In this document: in pieces, positions 1 to 12,735 of the stretch
Position numbering within the stretch: the first letter of the stretch is position 1
Layout of the letters: each line of letters begins with the position of its first letter
DNA from: Anoplopoma fimbria
Taxonomy: Eukaryota; Chordata; Actinopteri; Perciformes; Anoplopomatidae
Direction of reading: 5' to 3'
Assembly: GCF_027596085.1 (NCBI RefSeq)
Contig: NC_072471.1
Coordinates: forward strand, 6,612,028 to 6,676,027
Length of the DNA stretch: 64,000 nt
Notes under the pieces: model-generated
What the model was told of the DNA's origin: nothing
Database searches by the model: none
The model's input: only the letters and a program-made list of their open reading frames with translations
Program-made: the position numbers and the translations under genes

Positions 1-558
1 GAGGGTAAACGGCAGAGTCAAGTGAGCCCCCTTTACATTAACAAATTTCATCAATTGTTGATATAAAAAAATATGCATTAGTCCAGCTTTAATCTCAAAT
101 GTTTGGCTAACAGTTTCGTTTTGTGTGCAAACCTGTGCGTGTGTGCGACAGATAAAGCGTGAGATTTTCTTTGCCTGGCTCAGCATGATCACTTTCAGAC
201 TCAGTCAGGCAGAAAAATGTTTTAAGTCCCACAAAAACATAACCCTCAACCCCTCAGCACTAGCTGCTCTTCTCTACCATACATCCCCATCCTACGTCAA
301 CCTCTTTAACAGCCCCCCTTATTCCTGCTGACTCTCTAAACATTCCCCTCATCAAAACTCTCTCTCTCCCAGGGAAAGAAAGCCACCATCACTCTCTTCT
401 GTCCCACCGCTGTAAAGCTCCAAGGCCTTCTCGCCCGTCTTCCCCCCTCTCTGCACCTCAGACCACCCCCGTGTTGCTGCCGCTCAAATCCCCGGACTTT
501 CCTTTTTTTTGCATTGTTTCACTGTGGCCCCTATTGTCAAAGCAAAAAGAGAAAGTTT

Positions 559-612
559 GGGAGGGAGGGGAGGGGGGGGAGGCAGACAGGAACCCGAGGG
601 GAGGGGAGGGGG
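559..612 (+). other. G-rich tract, possible G-quadruplex
   Basis: Many runs of three or more G occur in about 55 bases, including a run of eight, separated by single A or short spacers. This meets the usual four-run quadruplex pattern on the plus strand. No gene start is visible beside it, so a regulatory role is conjecture. Confidence 0.5.
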
Positions 613-816
613 AGAATGAGTCCTCTCTGTTCTCTGGGCAGGAGGGGTCCACCCACATCAGGGTGTGGAAAATCCGTCGCAGCTTCCTGCTTTTTTTTCC
701 TCCTAGTTTTTCCCTTTCACTCCACTCACTCATCTCTGTCAGATTTCCTCCTGGCATCATGTGCCTTCCTCACTCTTCATGCATAGGATGAGATTACACC
801 AAGCATGGCTGTGTTA

Positions 817-825
817 AAACACACG

Positions 826-911
<86 letters not shown>
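817..911 (+). repeat. (CA)n microsatellite
   Basis: Dinucleotide array of about 90 bp with two early CG interruptions. It creates spurious His-Thr reading frames. Confidence 0.95.
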
Positions 912-913
<2 letters not shown>

Positions 914-2374
914 ATGTCCTTTTTTTACTTGAGTTGGTAGGAGCAGGTGGCAACAACCCAAAATTGAAGCTAAAGCATTGGTGGGAAATTAAACATTAAC
1001 TAACTGCAGGAAACATACAGAAATCTGCAGTTTTATGCTTACTCGTGCTCGGAAGGTGAAGCAAATCTTCTTAGAACCAAGAGCAAAGCAGTCTGGAGTT
1101 GTGCTTTTATACATCAACATTTTCATGTGCTCTTCATCAATGATGTCAACATCTGATGTTCCTGGTAAAGGGCTCAACTCCAACATGTTCAGCTTTAGTC
1201 TAAATAGTGAAATCATTCTGCAAATGAAAACTGTAAACTTAAGCTAATTATGAGTCCGTCTGATTTTTTGTTACGATCCCTGATTTGCTAGTAACTGTAC
1301 ATTGTGAATCTTGATGCATTCATTTTGAGCCACGTGTCTGGCCAATCGGTGGATATAAGCCCAACATTCACACTCCTTTTAGCTGTAGTTTGGTCTCCAC
1401 CATCTCCTTTAGCTCTGTAGATGCTAATTTTGCCTCCCGTTTGATGCGGAGCAGGTAATGTTCATCGAGATAGAGCTTTTTTTTTACTAAAACACATGGT
1501 TACTTAATCCATTGTTGATATAAAAGTATTGATTGCAGCAGATTTAATCATTGTAGGTATCATTTCCCCCACAAAACAAGGAAGCAGCGTTAAGGCTGAC
1601 ACAACCTTTAGCATGTTCATCGACCATTTCTTTATCTCTCTGCCATGCTTTCCATCAATCTTCCCCTATCCATCCTTTACCCTCCTCCATGTGAAGGCTG
1701 CGATTTGCATTCCTAACATGCTTAGAGGCTGTTGACACCTGTCGTCTGAGGGAGGCGCTTTTTCTTTTTTTTTATCCCATCAATCTTCCTCATTGTTATG
1801 GAGACCACGTGACATCCCCAGCAGGTCCATGTAGCTGATGTATTAAACATACAGTCATTGATTACTGATGACTAGCCCTCATCTGACTGGACCCACATGA
1901 ACCAAAACCCCATCTAAAAACTCTAGCTGTCATTTTGTGTTTTGAACAATCTGCTATATTGTTAATTTAGGTGTTGCACCATGAGCATGGAGAATACTGG
2001 TTTCTGATTGGTTGGCAGGCTTCAGGTAAAATTAGGCAAATGCCTGCACTCTGAGTACATAACAGTTTGAAGTGGATAAATACATACAAACTGCCACCGC
2101 CAGCTGATGAACTGCCTCACGTTAGGCCTAAATGCATCTTTAAATTGAGTTCTCATATTCACTCTTCATGCACCATAAAAGGCACCTGAAAAAGGATTTA
2201 GCAAAGTGATGATGGCTCATTATTTATCCCAGAGGCCATTCCCTGTATCTCTCAAGGAAATGCAGATGATTTGTCCACCAAGGTCATCTCTGATCCTCAT
2301 CTAACTGCCGTAATCAACCGGATCAAAACTGCAGGGAACAGTCTGAGAACACATTCATGAAAAACACACCAGAA

Positions 2375-2478
<104 letters not shown>

Positions 2479-4654
2479 TCGTCAAGCTTAAAGTACACAT
2501 GCAAAGAGGAGTGAGACTTGAAACACACACATATGTATTGGATTTCTCTCCCAGTCAGAATGTCTTCATAGATTTGTTAAAGGTTGCATTTACATGGTGA
2601 CTGCTGCAGTTCGATATAAAGACCTTGATTAATAACACGCCTCAGTCTGTTTTTACTTACAGTGAATTATTGTTGTGTAAAACGTGAAACATCATTCATA
2701 AATATTCCTAAATGTTAACATCTGGCGGCAGAAAGGCATGCGGCTACACTCTGCATACAGACACACATACACACAAAGACATGTTTTCCATAATGAAGGC
2801 AAATGCTAAATAATACTTTAGCTAAAGTTTTTGGGATAGTTGGAGTCGTGACCTTGCTGTTGCCATAAAAAGACAGCGAAAGCGCCCTTTGCAGGGTCAA
2901 TATAGATGGCAGAGCCGATAAACTATTGATAGAGTCCGTTGTTGTTTTTTTCAATACAAAGAAACTTTCTTTGACCTCCACAATCTGCCATTGTCTGGAA
3001 CTTTCCGCATTCTGGAGCCAGCAGATTGTACAGGGAGAGGACATTAGTGTGAAGCCACGCAAACACACACACAGACACACACACACTGAATTCTTAGTAT
3101 TCTGTGGGGGACGGCGAGTGTGACTGTGCTTTAGAGTGTCCCCAAGACCCCTGACAGACAGACCAGAGAAAGCATGAAAAAGTCCCTTTAACACACTGAA
3201 GTCCACTGCCATTAGTCACACTGATAACACAGTAATATGTGTAAACGTGCCTGAAACGGTCCACCGGGGTTATCTAAAATTAGAAGAGGAAGTGTTCTCA
3301 GCATTACAGCGGGATAAAGGGGCTGCTTTGATGAGCTGGAGTAGAAGAGATAACCTCACAGCAGGCAAAGAGCAGTTGCAGCGTTCATCAGAGATACAAC
3401 TAACAATTAGTTTCTTTATTATTCTCTCAACTAATTAATAGTTTTGTCTTTAGATGTCTTGTTTTGGCCGACCAACAGTCCGAGACCCAAACATATTCAA
3501 TGATACAATGATTCAATCAGTTAATAGATTTTAACACAGAAATGCATATATATAGATCGATATAACTTCAGTATGTTATGTATTTAAGGTATTAGTTATC
3601 CTAATATCTACTAGTCAAGACCATGTTTTGTTGTGTTTAATATAATATGTTGTTAAGTTGTCTGCCCTCAGTTATGTCTTATATTTATATAATTGCACCA
3701 TGATGATATGAATAAACAAAAACTGAGCTTATGATCCTTAATTAGAACATACATACTCTCGGCCTGTTGTCAGAGCTGTCCTGCGGCACAGTTTTAAGGT
3801 CAGCCTGCCCTGTCCCAAATTCATAACTTTGTAAGACTGACATTTTTCAATCTGTCCTGAGATCAGACTGGGAGTTAAGTGAAGCCTGCAGGCTGGAAAC
3901 AAGCGCATGTTTCTACAGTTATTACATAAATGATGTGACTTCTTCATGGCATGAAACCGGGCTTTAAACAAACCCTGCACAATATCTACTGTCTTCAAAA
4001 ACATGATGCTTTTACCTCGGAATTGTGAATCCTTTATAGTTTGTTTATAGTCCTTTTCCAACTCAGTTTGGTAGAGGATATACAGTCTGTGACAATCCCA
4101 TAGTCTTTACAGTATTAGCGTATATCTTGAATTCTTTTGAAGGTCAGAATAATACTGTATTCCAGTTGTACATCTTCAAACAATACGGTCTAATCTAATT
4201 CCAATTATTCAATATAAAATACAATATATTGACTTCAAAGTAAAAGAAGCAGCCGAGTAGCAGGAAAACTAGTCTTTTATCTCACTGAGGTGAAAGTAAA
4301 GGCGGAACGAATAGCAAGGAGAGTCAAGGTCAAATATGTTATTAAGGCGATTTTGCCTACGCCGGAGGAACCGAGCCTAGCTGGGGAGGGGGCTTCATCA
4401 CAGGACTCCTCAGCTACCACTCAGGAAATGATGTTTCCTTGGGCTGAGAGTTATGCTGATTGTTTCTATATTTAGGGAATGCACAACAATAACCCCCTCC
4501 ATCGATTAGACATCTTCGATGTCAACGGAGATGAGTCGTCGACGCCCTGTCAGTCTCTTCAACCTCATGTAAACTTTGTAGGAGGTTGGACATGACGTGA
4601 GTTGTTCTGTGCTTCGGAAGGCTGGGATAGAAAGTAATAAAACAGATGCTTTAA

Positions 4655-4882
4655 AGGACAGCTTGGGACTTATTTTGGAGTTTTGGCAGCCTAGTATCCC
4701 TAGGAATTACGCTCATACTGGACGATTTTGTACCCCACAATAATGTCAAATGGCATTCAGTGCCAACACAGGAAGTTATTGTGCCAGATATGCAGGATAT
4801 TGCAAATTGGTCTGGAGATTGGGGAGTTGGATTAGTGGCTGCTTTCATGCAGGAGACCAGAGTTCCCCTCCCGTCACTGTAA
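4655..4882 (+). other. Orphan open frame without ATG start
   Basis: An open frame of about 75 codons with no early ATG ends at TAA 4880-4882. It encodes a hydrophobic stretch (WSFGSLVSLGITLIL) followed by a Trp-containing acidic tail (VPDMQDIANWSGDWG). Composition looks more protein-like than neighbouring frames, but I recognise no family and see no convincing splice sites. It could be a decayed mobile-element or gene fragment, or chance. Confidence 0.15.
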
Positions 4883-5459
4883 CCATGATCTAGTTTTTTG
4901 CCATAACCACGATTTTTCCCTTATCTCATTTTCCAATCACAGATGTTGGAGATGATTGATGTTCTTGTCTGGTGACGGGGTTGAATTTTAGAATTAGCAA
5001 ACGACCAAAACTACCAAAACGAGATCTGAGTTGTAATTGATTGTAAATAACCTTTAAAGTTTGACTTAATATGAATATAACTTCTTGTATATGGAGTGGT
5101 GGGTGATTTGCTTGCAGAGCCCAAAAGTCAACATCAGCATTCTAGTTATATTAGGTGTAAATATAGTACTTGAAAACAGCTGCACTCAGATTTTACCAGC
5201 TTATAGCTTGTGTGCGTGTGCAAAGCCTGTTGTGTGTAAAGCCTGCCCATGTAATATTCATCATGTGTGTTTGCACAACTCTGCTTCCCAGTGACCGCGG
5301 CACTGGGTGATCTCCGCTAATGAACAATCTGCTCGCTGAGGTGTGACCACAGGCATTGTGATGGGAGCCACACAGTGGACCGCTGATGCAGTGAGCGAGA
5401 GAGATTGAGATAAATAGAGAAAAAAGAGAGGGAGAGAGGGAGAGGGAGAGTGAGGGAGA

Positions 5460-5593
5460 GAGGGAGGGGAGGGACACTGGAACTCAATTCCACACAGACG
5501 AACCTACACTGGCACAGAAAGACGGTCTCTCCTGCAACACGAGCACACACATTGCTAGCTGTGGATTCTCCATCTTATTCCAAACATCTGTGG
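5460..5593 (+). other. Candidate non-coding first exon of prrt4
   Basis: A good splice donor (TGG|GTAAGT at 5594) follows about 130 bases of mixed composition immediately downstream of a GA-rich tract. Because the first coding exon of prrt4 starts at an acceptor (11802), a 5' UTR exon must lie upstream, and this is one candidate. No start codon is required here. The upstream edge is a guess and other donors in the 11.8-kb region could serve. Confidence 0.2.
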
Positions 5594-5913
5594 GTAAGTC
5601 ATGTTTTCATCTGTCTGTCTCTCACTCTCTCTCTCTGCATGTGTGTGTCAATCAGCTGCTCTGCATCTACGAACAGGGAGTGTGTGTGTGTCTGACTCCA
5701 ATATGCATGCTGTTACACGCTGAGAAACACACTCTAGCTGCAGCTATAGGTAAACACACTGAGACACACAGACATGTTATATTTCCTTTAACACATGTAA
5801 GAGGGCTTGTGCCTGATCTGGGTGCAGTGATGCTCAATGATAAAGGAGAGCAGAGGGAGTCATCCAGTGATAAATCAAACAGAAAATGGGTATGTTGGTA
5901 GGTGTATTTGTTT

Positions 5914-5916
<3 letters not shown>

Positions 5917-6003
<87 letters not shown>
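5917..6003 (+). repeat. (GT)n microsatellite
   Basis: GT array of about 87 bp with one TG-phase interruption near 5962. Confidence 0.95.
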
Positions 6004-6004
<1 letters not shown>

Positions 6005-6181
6005 TGTCAGTGTGTCATCTGGATAAACCTTATTTGGAATTACCATGAATATCTGATTTGGATTATGCAATCATATCCATGTTTACTCTTTGCATCATTT
6101 TAACATAATGATGTACAGAATGGATACATCCATGTGTGTTTTGATGTTTGCAAACCAGCAAAGGCTCTTGCCAGCATGGAT

Positions 6182-6184
<3 letters not shown>

Positions 6185-6275
<91 letters not shown>
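6185..6275 (+). repeat. (GT)n microsatellite
   Basis: Uninterrupted GT array of about 90 bp, only about 180 bp from the previous GT array. Confidence 0.95.
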
Positions 6276-6276
<1 letters not shown>

Positions 6277-8505
6277 CTGCTCATTTGCATGTGAGTGCAG
6301 CACACTCCTAGTGGAAAAGCGGAGTCCTAAAGGTGCTCAAATCCCAGGGATTAGCAAGACGTTTTTGGCTTCAGCTGTCACCATGGCAAAGGCAGCCGGT
6401 GGAACGCCTGTGTTTGAGAGCGTCTTTTGTAAGGGGCAGGTTCGCCGCATTCATCAGCTCTGGTGCTAACACAAGCATAAGCCCGGCACAATTAATGTCA
6501 GTCTCATGCATGGGGAATATGTTTCATGAGTAGTCAAAGTAGGGGTTTAAAGAGGTGGAGTATAAGAGGCATGGAAGATGTGTGGAGAGCCAAACTAAGC
6601 AAGGAAAAAGGGAAAAATTGAGTGCATCGGCAAGTATTCACAGAGAAATGAGTGTCCAGAAGATGTTATTAAAGGTACTGCTAACGTTCTGAGAGGATTT
6701 CTGCAAGTGGGAATTGGATTTGTAAGATTGCATGTCAAAGAATCACCAGAGGAAACCCCACAGATAAGAATAAGAAGGCATTAATCCTGTTAAATAGCAT
6801 GACTCAGGAGGATGTTGTTTGGTTGTAAAGCCTGCAGGACACACGTAACCTGTTGGAGTCTCGCCTATGATGCTGCTCATTTGACCAGAGGTTTGTCTAT
6901 TCTCGGACATGAGAGCAGCTCTCATTATGGTCAATAATGCCCAGGGACTATTGACTGTAGCTGGTTGCACCGTTTCTATCTGTGGATCTGTCACAGCAGA
7001 TCAGCAATGGGAACTTAAAATGATGTCAAACCAAGAATTATACAGTTAACTTAGACAGCGGCTGATGAAACACATCAGTTAATGCCTAAAGCTAGATGTT
7101 ACCACCTGTTTCACGTCTTTATGCTAAGCTAACCGGCTGCTGGTTGTAGCTGTTTAATTACCAAACAGATATGAGAGAGATATGGATCTTCTCATCTATC
7201 TCTCAGCAACAGATAGATGATTAAGTGTATTTCCGAAAACGTTGAATTATTCCTTTAAAAGGGCCATGCCCTACAATGGAAAAACAGCAATGTGTCTTTG
7301 TTTTTTTAGAAAAACAAACTGGCCGGTGGAAAAGTAGCTGCACACAATATGCAGGCATACCATGAAAACATGACAATACCAATAACCTGAGTGATTCATA
7401 TTGCATTACAACATTGGTATGGTATGTACTATCTAATCAATATTTATTGATATAAACATTGTAGAGTTGTGCGTAAGGATAAAATGAGCCAACCGTAAAA
7501 TGAATCCTTGGACTTGGAAGTCAATAAATAAGGTCTTAAACAGTAAATTGTTTTTTTTGTGTGAAATGAGTACATTAAACATCCAAAATTGTATTTTTTT
7601 CTGGGTGGTTCTGTACACCCCTCTCTACTAAACTTTCACAAGAATTTGCCATGAACATAATGTCGTCTACATAGATTGATAGGTGGTGGACGGACGCTTG
7701 GTCGCTACATTAAGCTCTCTAACACCTTATACAAGCCCTTCAAATGTATTGCTTTATGCAGAATAAATCCCTGCTGGCTTAAAGCGGCCAGTCAGATTGA
7801 ATCTGTGCAGTAATGACATCCCTGCGTAGCGTCAAAGTCAGAAGAGGACAACAGGAAGAAAGCCATATGTTTATCCCAAGATTGGAGATAGAGCCCTGTA
7901 ATGTTGGAGAGCTGCAATCGGACCCAACAGCACGTGGGAGGATGCACACATAAATACAAGCGCACTTACATACAACCATGGAAATAATACTAGAGTGAGT
8001 ACTAGCGCTTGTAAATATGCACGCCCACACAGCGGATTCAGAAAAACTGTTACCAACTACGGTAGCCATTTGCAGGGAGGTAAATTACTCCATTATCCTA
8101 GCCTGTGTCATTGATCCACAAGCCTTCTCGTGCTCATAGCAAGTTTGTTAAATGGTAATGACATGGGCCGCAGTCAATTCGTCTCCATTTGTGACCGCCC
8201 CCCCTTCAGAGTAGAGCCTCTCCATTTCAATCACTCAAGAGCAACACAAACCTCTAATTCAGTCACTCCGTGTCTCTTTCACCTGTCTCTTTCTTTCTTT
8301 GTCCTCTTCATCTTGCCCTCTCTCGTTAGCTTCAGCGTCCTTCATACGATCGCAGTGATCACAGAGGGGCTTGTGATACTTTCGGCGGATTCATTTAGAA
8401 TGGAGCATTTTCCATAGAGAAATATGTTACAGCAGGGTGAAGGCTGATTGAGATCAAGATGGCTGATGGCCCTGGGAGAAGTGAGAGAGTAGGGGGCTTC
8501 TCATG

Positions 8506-8606
<101 letters not shown>

Positions 8607-11236
8607 TAAATTGAAAGACAGGAGTCTGTTTACCGAGTTAATAAAAGAGGTTCTGGCAGTAAACTAAAATGAGCATTAGGGAGACTGCAGCAGAGTTTAC
8701 TCTCCGGGACCACGAAGGCCACAACTGAATGTCAATATGGTGTCTTTGTGTGTGTCTCTCTCTCTCTCTCTCTCCTCTATTGCCCTTGTCTTTTGCTCTT
8801 AGCCCTTATCTCCTGTCTCTCTTTCTCTTTCCTCCATCTCTGCTCCAATGAGCACACTACAGCAGCAGGCCCCCGTCTTTGTCAGGAGCAGGGAGACAAA
8901 ACGCCAACGAAATAATAGAGCGGACTTGTAAATTCCCCACAGACACTTTTTATGGTTCCTTTCCACTTGCTTCGTTGCTTGTCAAACCAGACAATTCCTT
9001 CGCTAACAGGCATGTGTTTGATGTGGTGACAAGAAAGTTAAAGGCCCAATCTAGAATTGAGTAAAGCACAAGATGTGTTGTGGTTTTTGATTCATTACTG
9101 GCTAGCACTGTAGATCATTTGTTAGTTTGATTGCTAGTTTGTTTACAAATGTATGTTGATTAATGCAGTTCTCGACAACAGCTATAAACACTAGCTCTAC
9201 ATTACTTCCAAAAATGTGTTTACATGTTAAAAAGCTGCTATTCATTTTCTTCTTTTTTATTAACAGTTCACATGACGAGGTTTAAATGAAGGTGGTATCT
9301 CATAGTGACAAATCCACAGAGAATAATGTCTCAACTCTGCAGTTCCCCTCAATCCCATCGATTGTTTTAGGGTCTTTCAGCTCAGTTTTTTTGGATCGCA
9401 ACTTGTCAACTTGTCGCAACTACCCAGCACCAAAACAGAGCTAATAGAAGAGTGAATATTGGACAGACATCCATCAGGTGACCAGAAACAAAACTCCAAA
9501 TGCTAATAATGCTAAGTATCTGCAGGATATGCAAATAGTCTACTGCTTTCTGACATGTTCACCATATCAACTTGAAAGTGATAATATGGTTGTGTTGTGT
9601 CGTGTTACCGGCTTTATTCTGTCCGAATAGGAAAATCATGACCTTGAAAGGTTTATGTGTATATTCCCTGATTGATCAACAACAGAAATTATTTTGGGGG
9701 GGCTTTAATAGATAGTTGCAATGTTATAATCAGAAGTACTTTTCCAGAGTTGGTAGACTTAAAAACATATATCTTCAAGAAAAGCTGTTTGCATTTAGAG
9801 GAAGATTAATAAGCCATCAACAAAACCCCATCTAGATACTTCAAATAAAACAAAGTAAGAAAAGAAAAGCCTTCTACTATAGAGCGGGATGGCACACACT
9901 CAATTTTGCCCAAAACTGTATGTGTGATGTTGTTTCAAAATATTCAGAGATCACAAGACTGACTTTGGTTAAGTGAGCTTAAAAACATGTTGGAAGATAT
10001 ACTGTGAAGTGAAGCGTTTAGCGCTCTACACAAGTTTCCTTTTACAACGCTGATACTGAGCTCAAGTGGTACAGAAGTGAATTGTGAGAATGTTAGCCAT
10101 AATAAATTATGCATATTCCCCATTGTTACATAATTAATCGGTTATGCGTCAAATCAACAAAAAGGCAATTAAGGATAGAAGATCATTTAAGCTTCAAAAC
10201 TAAATAAAATGTTTCTATACATAATACAATGACCCTGGTTACACAACAAAACATCTTTCCCTTTCGCTTTAAAGGCAGCATTTAAATATTTTAATGGCCT
10301 TTTGGGTAATCATTTAGAAATAGCTGTCAAATTGTCTTGAAGAAGCCAAGAAAGTTTTCATGCGTGGGTGTGTGTATCTACCACAGAACAGTACATTTGG
10401 GCGAACAAGCACACAATTGCACAAAGACACAGAGTCAGATCCAAAACCATCTACAACAACAATTTCTCCACGTATGTCATGTGACTGTGTGTGTGTGTTG
10501 GTTGGTGCAAGCTCGAGCTTTCAGGCATCTAAAAACAACCCCACCTCATTGGAAACTGATTTTTCATGCTGCTCAGTCAAAATGCTAAATCTGGGGAGTG
10601 AGTGGGAAGCTTTATGCTTGACCCCCCACTGGTAGTGAGTTCTTCACACCCAGGCTTCTGACTGTATATAGGCTCGTTTCATCCCTTTCAGGTGGGAACG
10701 GAGGCGGAGACGGCAGGCAAAGTTCCTGCCTGAGACTCTAATGGTAGCAGCTGATTGATCTTGTGTGTGCTTATAAGAACGAGAGAACCGGCGTGGATTA
10801 GGGGGGGAAAAAAGCGAGTCGCTAATAAACTTGTCAGAGAGGAAACGGAGGCTGACAAAGCAGAAATAACACTCATAAAGAGAAGGAGAGCAGGAGAGAA
10901 CCCCACTCTGATAGCGGATTTGTGTGAATATTGATGGGGTTCTTTTCCCCCTCTCCCACACAAACAGATCTTTCTCCCTCTGCTTGACAGAACAAATAAA
11001 TCTGAGATTGAAAGAGAGCAAGGACGAAGCTGGGGGGGGTGGCGGGGTTTAAGTACAGCTAAAGCATACAGGTTGTTGTTCTCACAGGGGGAAATTCCTT
11101 TGGTGCTCCAGTCTTTTCACTGAGGCAACAGGCTAGTGACTTTGAACCACTTGGTGCTCCACAAAAGAAAAAGAGGTCCTTCTATTCTTATGTTGGCGGA
11201 TCCGGACCCTAATTCTTCACTATCCTCCCCCAACCC

Positions 11237-11358
<122 letters not shown>

Positions 11359-11801
11359 TTATTACTTGACCACTCTACATTGAAAAGAATACATATTGAT
11401 GCGAGTTTTTTAAGTTTAAGTTCTTTAACTGGTCAGTCTGTGTAGCCGCCCAACCACTGCGACACAGCATGACATAAATACTGACCACCACATCTAACCG
11501 GACACCACTAATTGTTGGGTGTCCATAATACTTAAGCTCTTGCAGTGATTTGCGGTGTTTGACATGTTTTTTTTTAGCCTGCTAACTTCAGCAGTCGCTT
11601 GTAATAGGTGGCATCGTTTCTATACTTGCTTTGCTTCACGCTCTGGAAATAAAAAGCTGAAAAGCAGGTCACAACCAAATATGTTTTATGAAAAAAAATA
11701 AAAATAAATAACAGATGTGAATTCTATCAAGTTTTCGTCAACTTAAATTTAGCTGGATGGAAAGTGTGTCACACGGTGTCCTCTGTGTTCTTTTCTTTTA
11801 G

Positions 11802-12735
11802 GCCATTTTGCCGGAGAGCGAGCCAAACCCGCCTCAGGGAGCAGGAGAATGGAGAACAACATGTGAGCGGTCCGTGAGCCACTGTCGACAGCATGCTTCG
11901 CCTCCTCCGGACCTTGGCTTTCTGCTTCTGGTGTTTTCTGCTACTTCACAGGCCGGCTGTGGCTGACGAAGAGGCCCTCTGGGGACCGTTATCATCAGGG
12001 GAAGAAAGCCTTTCTGAGGCCTCTGAACCAACTACCACTTTGAGTCGGGGGCTCCTAACCAGCGTGACAAAGATAGGAACAGACTCACTTCCCACGGGGA
12101 CATCAGATTCTCCACACAGCAGCATAGCGCAGAGCGACAATGAAGCTCCTGTCTTAGACTCCTACTCCCCCACAAGCAGCTCTATCAGAAACACTCTGGT
12201 CACCAACAGTCCCAACAGCACTAACAGTCCTGAACAAAATGCAACACATACCCACCCACCAAGGGGCACCACACCAGCCACAACGCAACAGCTCCCAGAG
12301 GAACAAAAAGATAAGGAGGCTGAAGATTATACAGAAAAGACCTTTTTGACAATAGCGCCAGAAACCACAGTTCCCACTGCCTTGACATGGGAAACAGCCC
12401 AAACCACAACAACAACCCCAGGACTGGTGGACACCACTCTGACCAGCAGACACCCTCTGGGGCCTGTTACCCCTTCTACGTCCTCAGAAACCACGTTTGT
12501 CAGAAAACCACAAGACTCGACTTTTGGTATTACGCTCCATGCTGGAGAGGCAACAATGACGGAACCTCACCCCACTCAGAGCGAGGCTGATCTGGGCATC
12601 TCTGAGGCCAGGTCAGGGCCCGTGGAGGAACAGCCGGGGTAATCACCACAGCCATGGGGATCGATCACAAACTAGTGCCGGAATTCATAACAAGCACAGC
12701 TCAGAGCCAAAGGGTTAACTTTCAAATAGCAGGAG
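11802..12735 (+). CDS. prrt4: prrt4 coding exon 1, with internal frameshift
   Basis: The exon starts after an acceptor at 11800-11801. The ATG at 11893 opens a signal peptide (RLLRTLAFCFWCFLLL, likely cleaved after AVA) followed by a long Ser/Thr/Pro-rich, mucin-like extracellular stretch, as expected for proline-rich transmembrane protein 4. The ATG frame hits TAA at 12640. One frame over, coding continues (VITTAMGIDHKLVPEF) to an excellent donor at 12735|GTAAGC, and only that frame joins in phase 1 to the next exon (G|AA, Glu). A one-base deletion between 12606 and 12639, most simply in the GGGG run at 12636-12639, explains this. Adding one base makes the three exons exactly 3045 nt (1014 codons plus stop). 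It is either an assembly error or a true truncating allele. Confidence 0.8.

Noticed and set aside
805..999. Open frame rich in His-Thr repeats
   Set aside because: It is the translation of a CA array. The same applies to frames near 2297-2530, 5834-6311, 8395-8598, 11117-11369, 22987-23356 and 42288-42650.
12611..12638. Alternative donors (CCAG|GTCAGG, CGG|GGTAATC) that could avoid the prrt4 frameshift
   Set aside because: Both leave phase 2, which reads the 17,603 exon out of frame into a stop. Only the donor at 12735 in the shifted frame fits.
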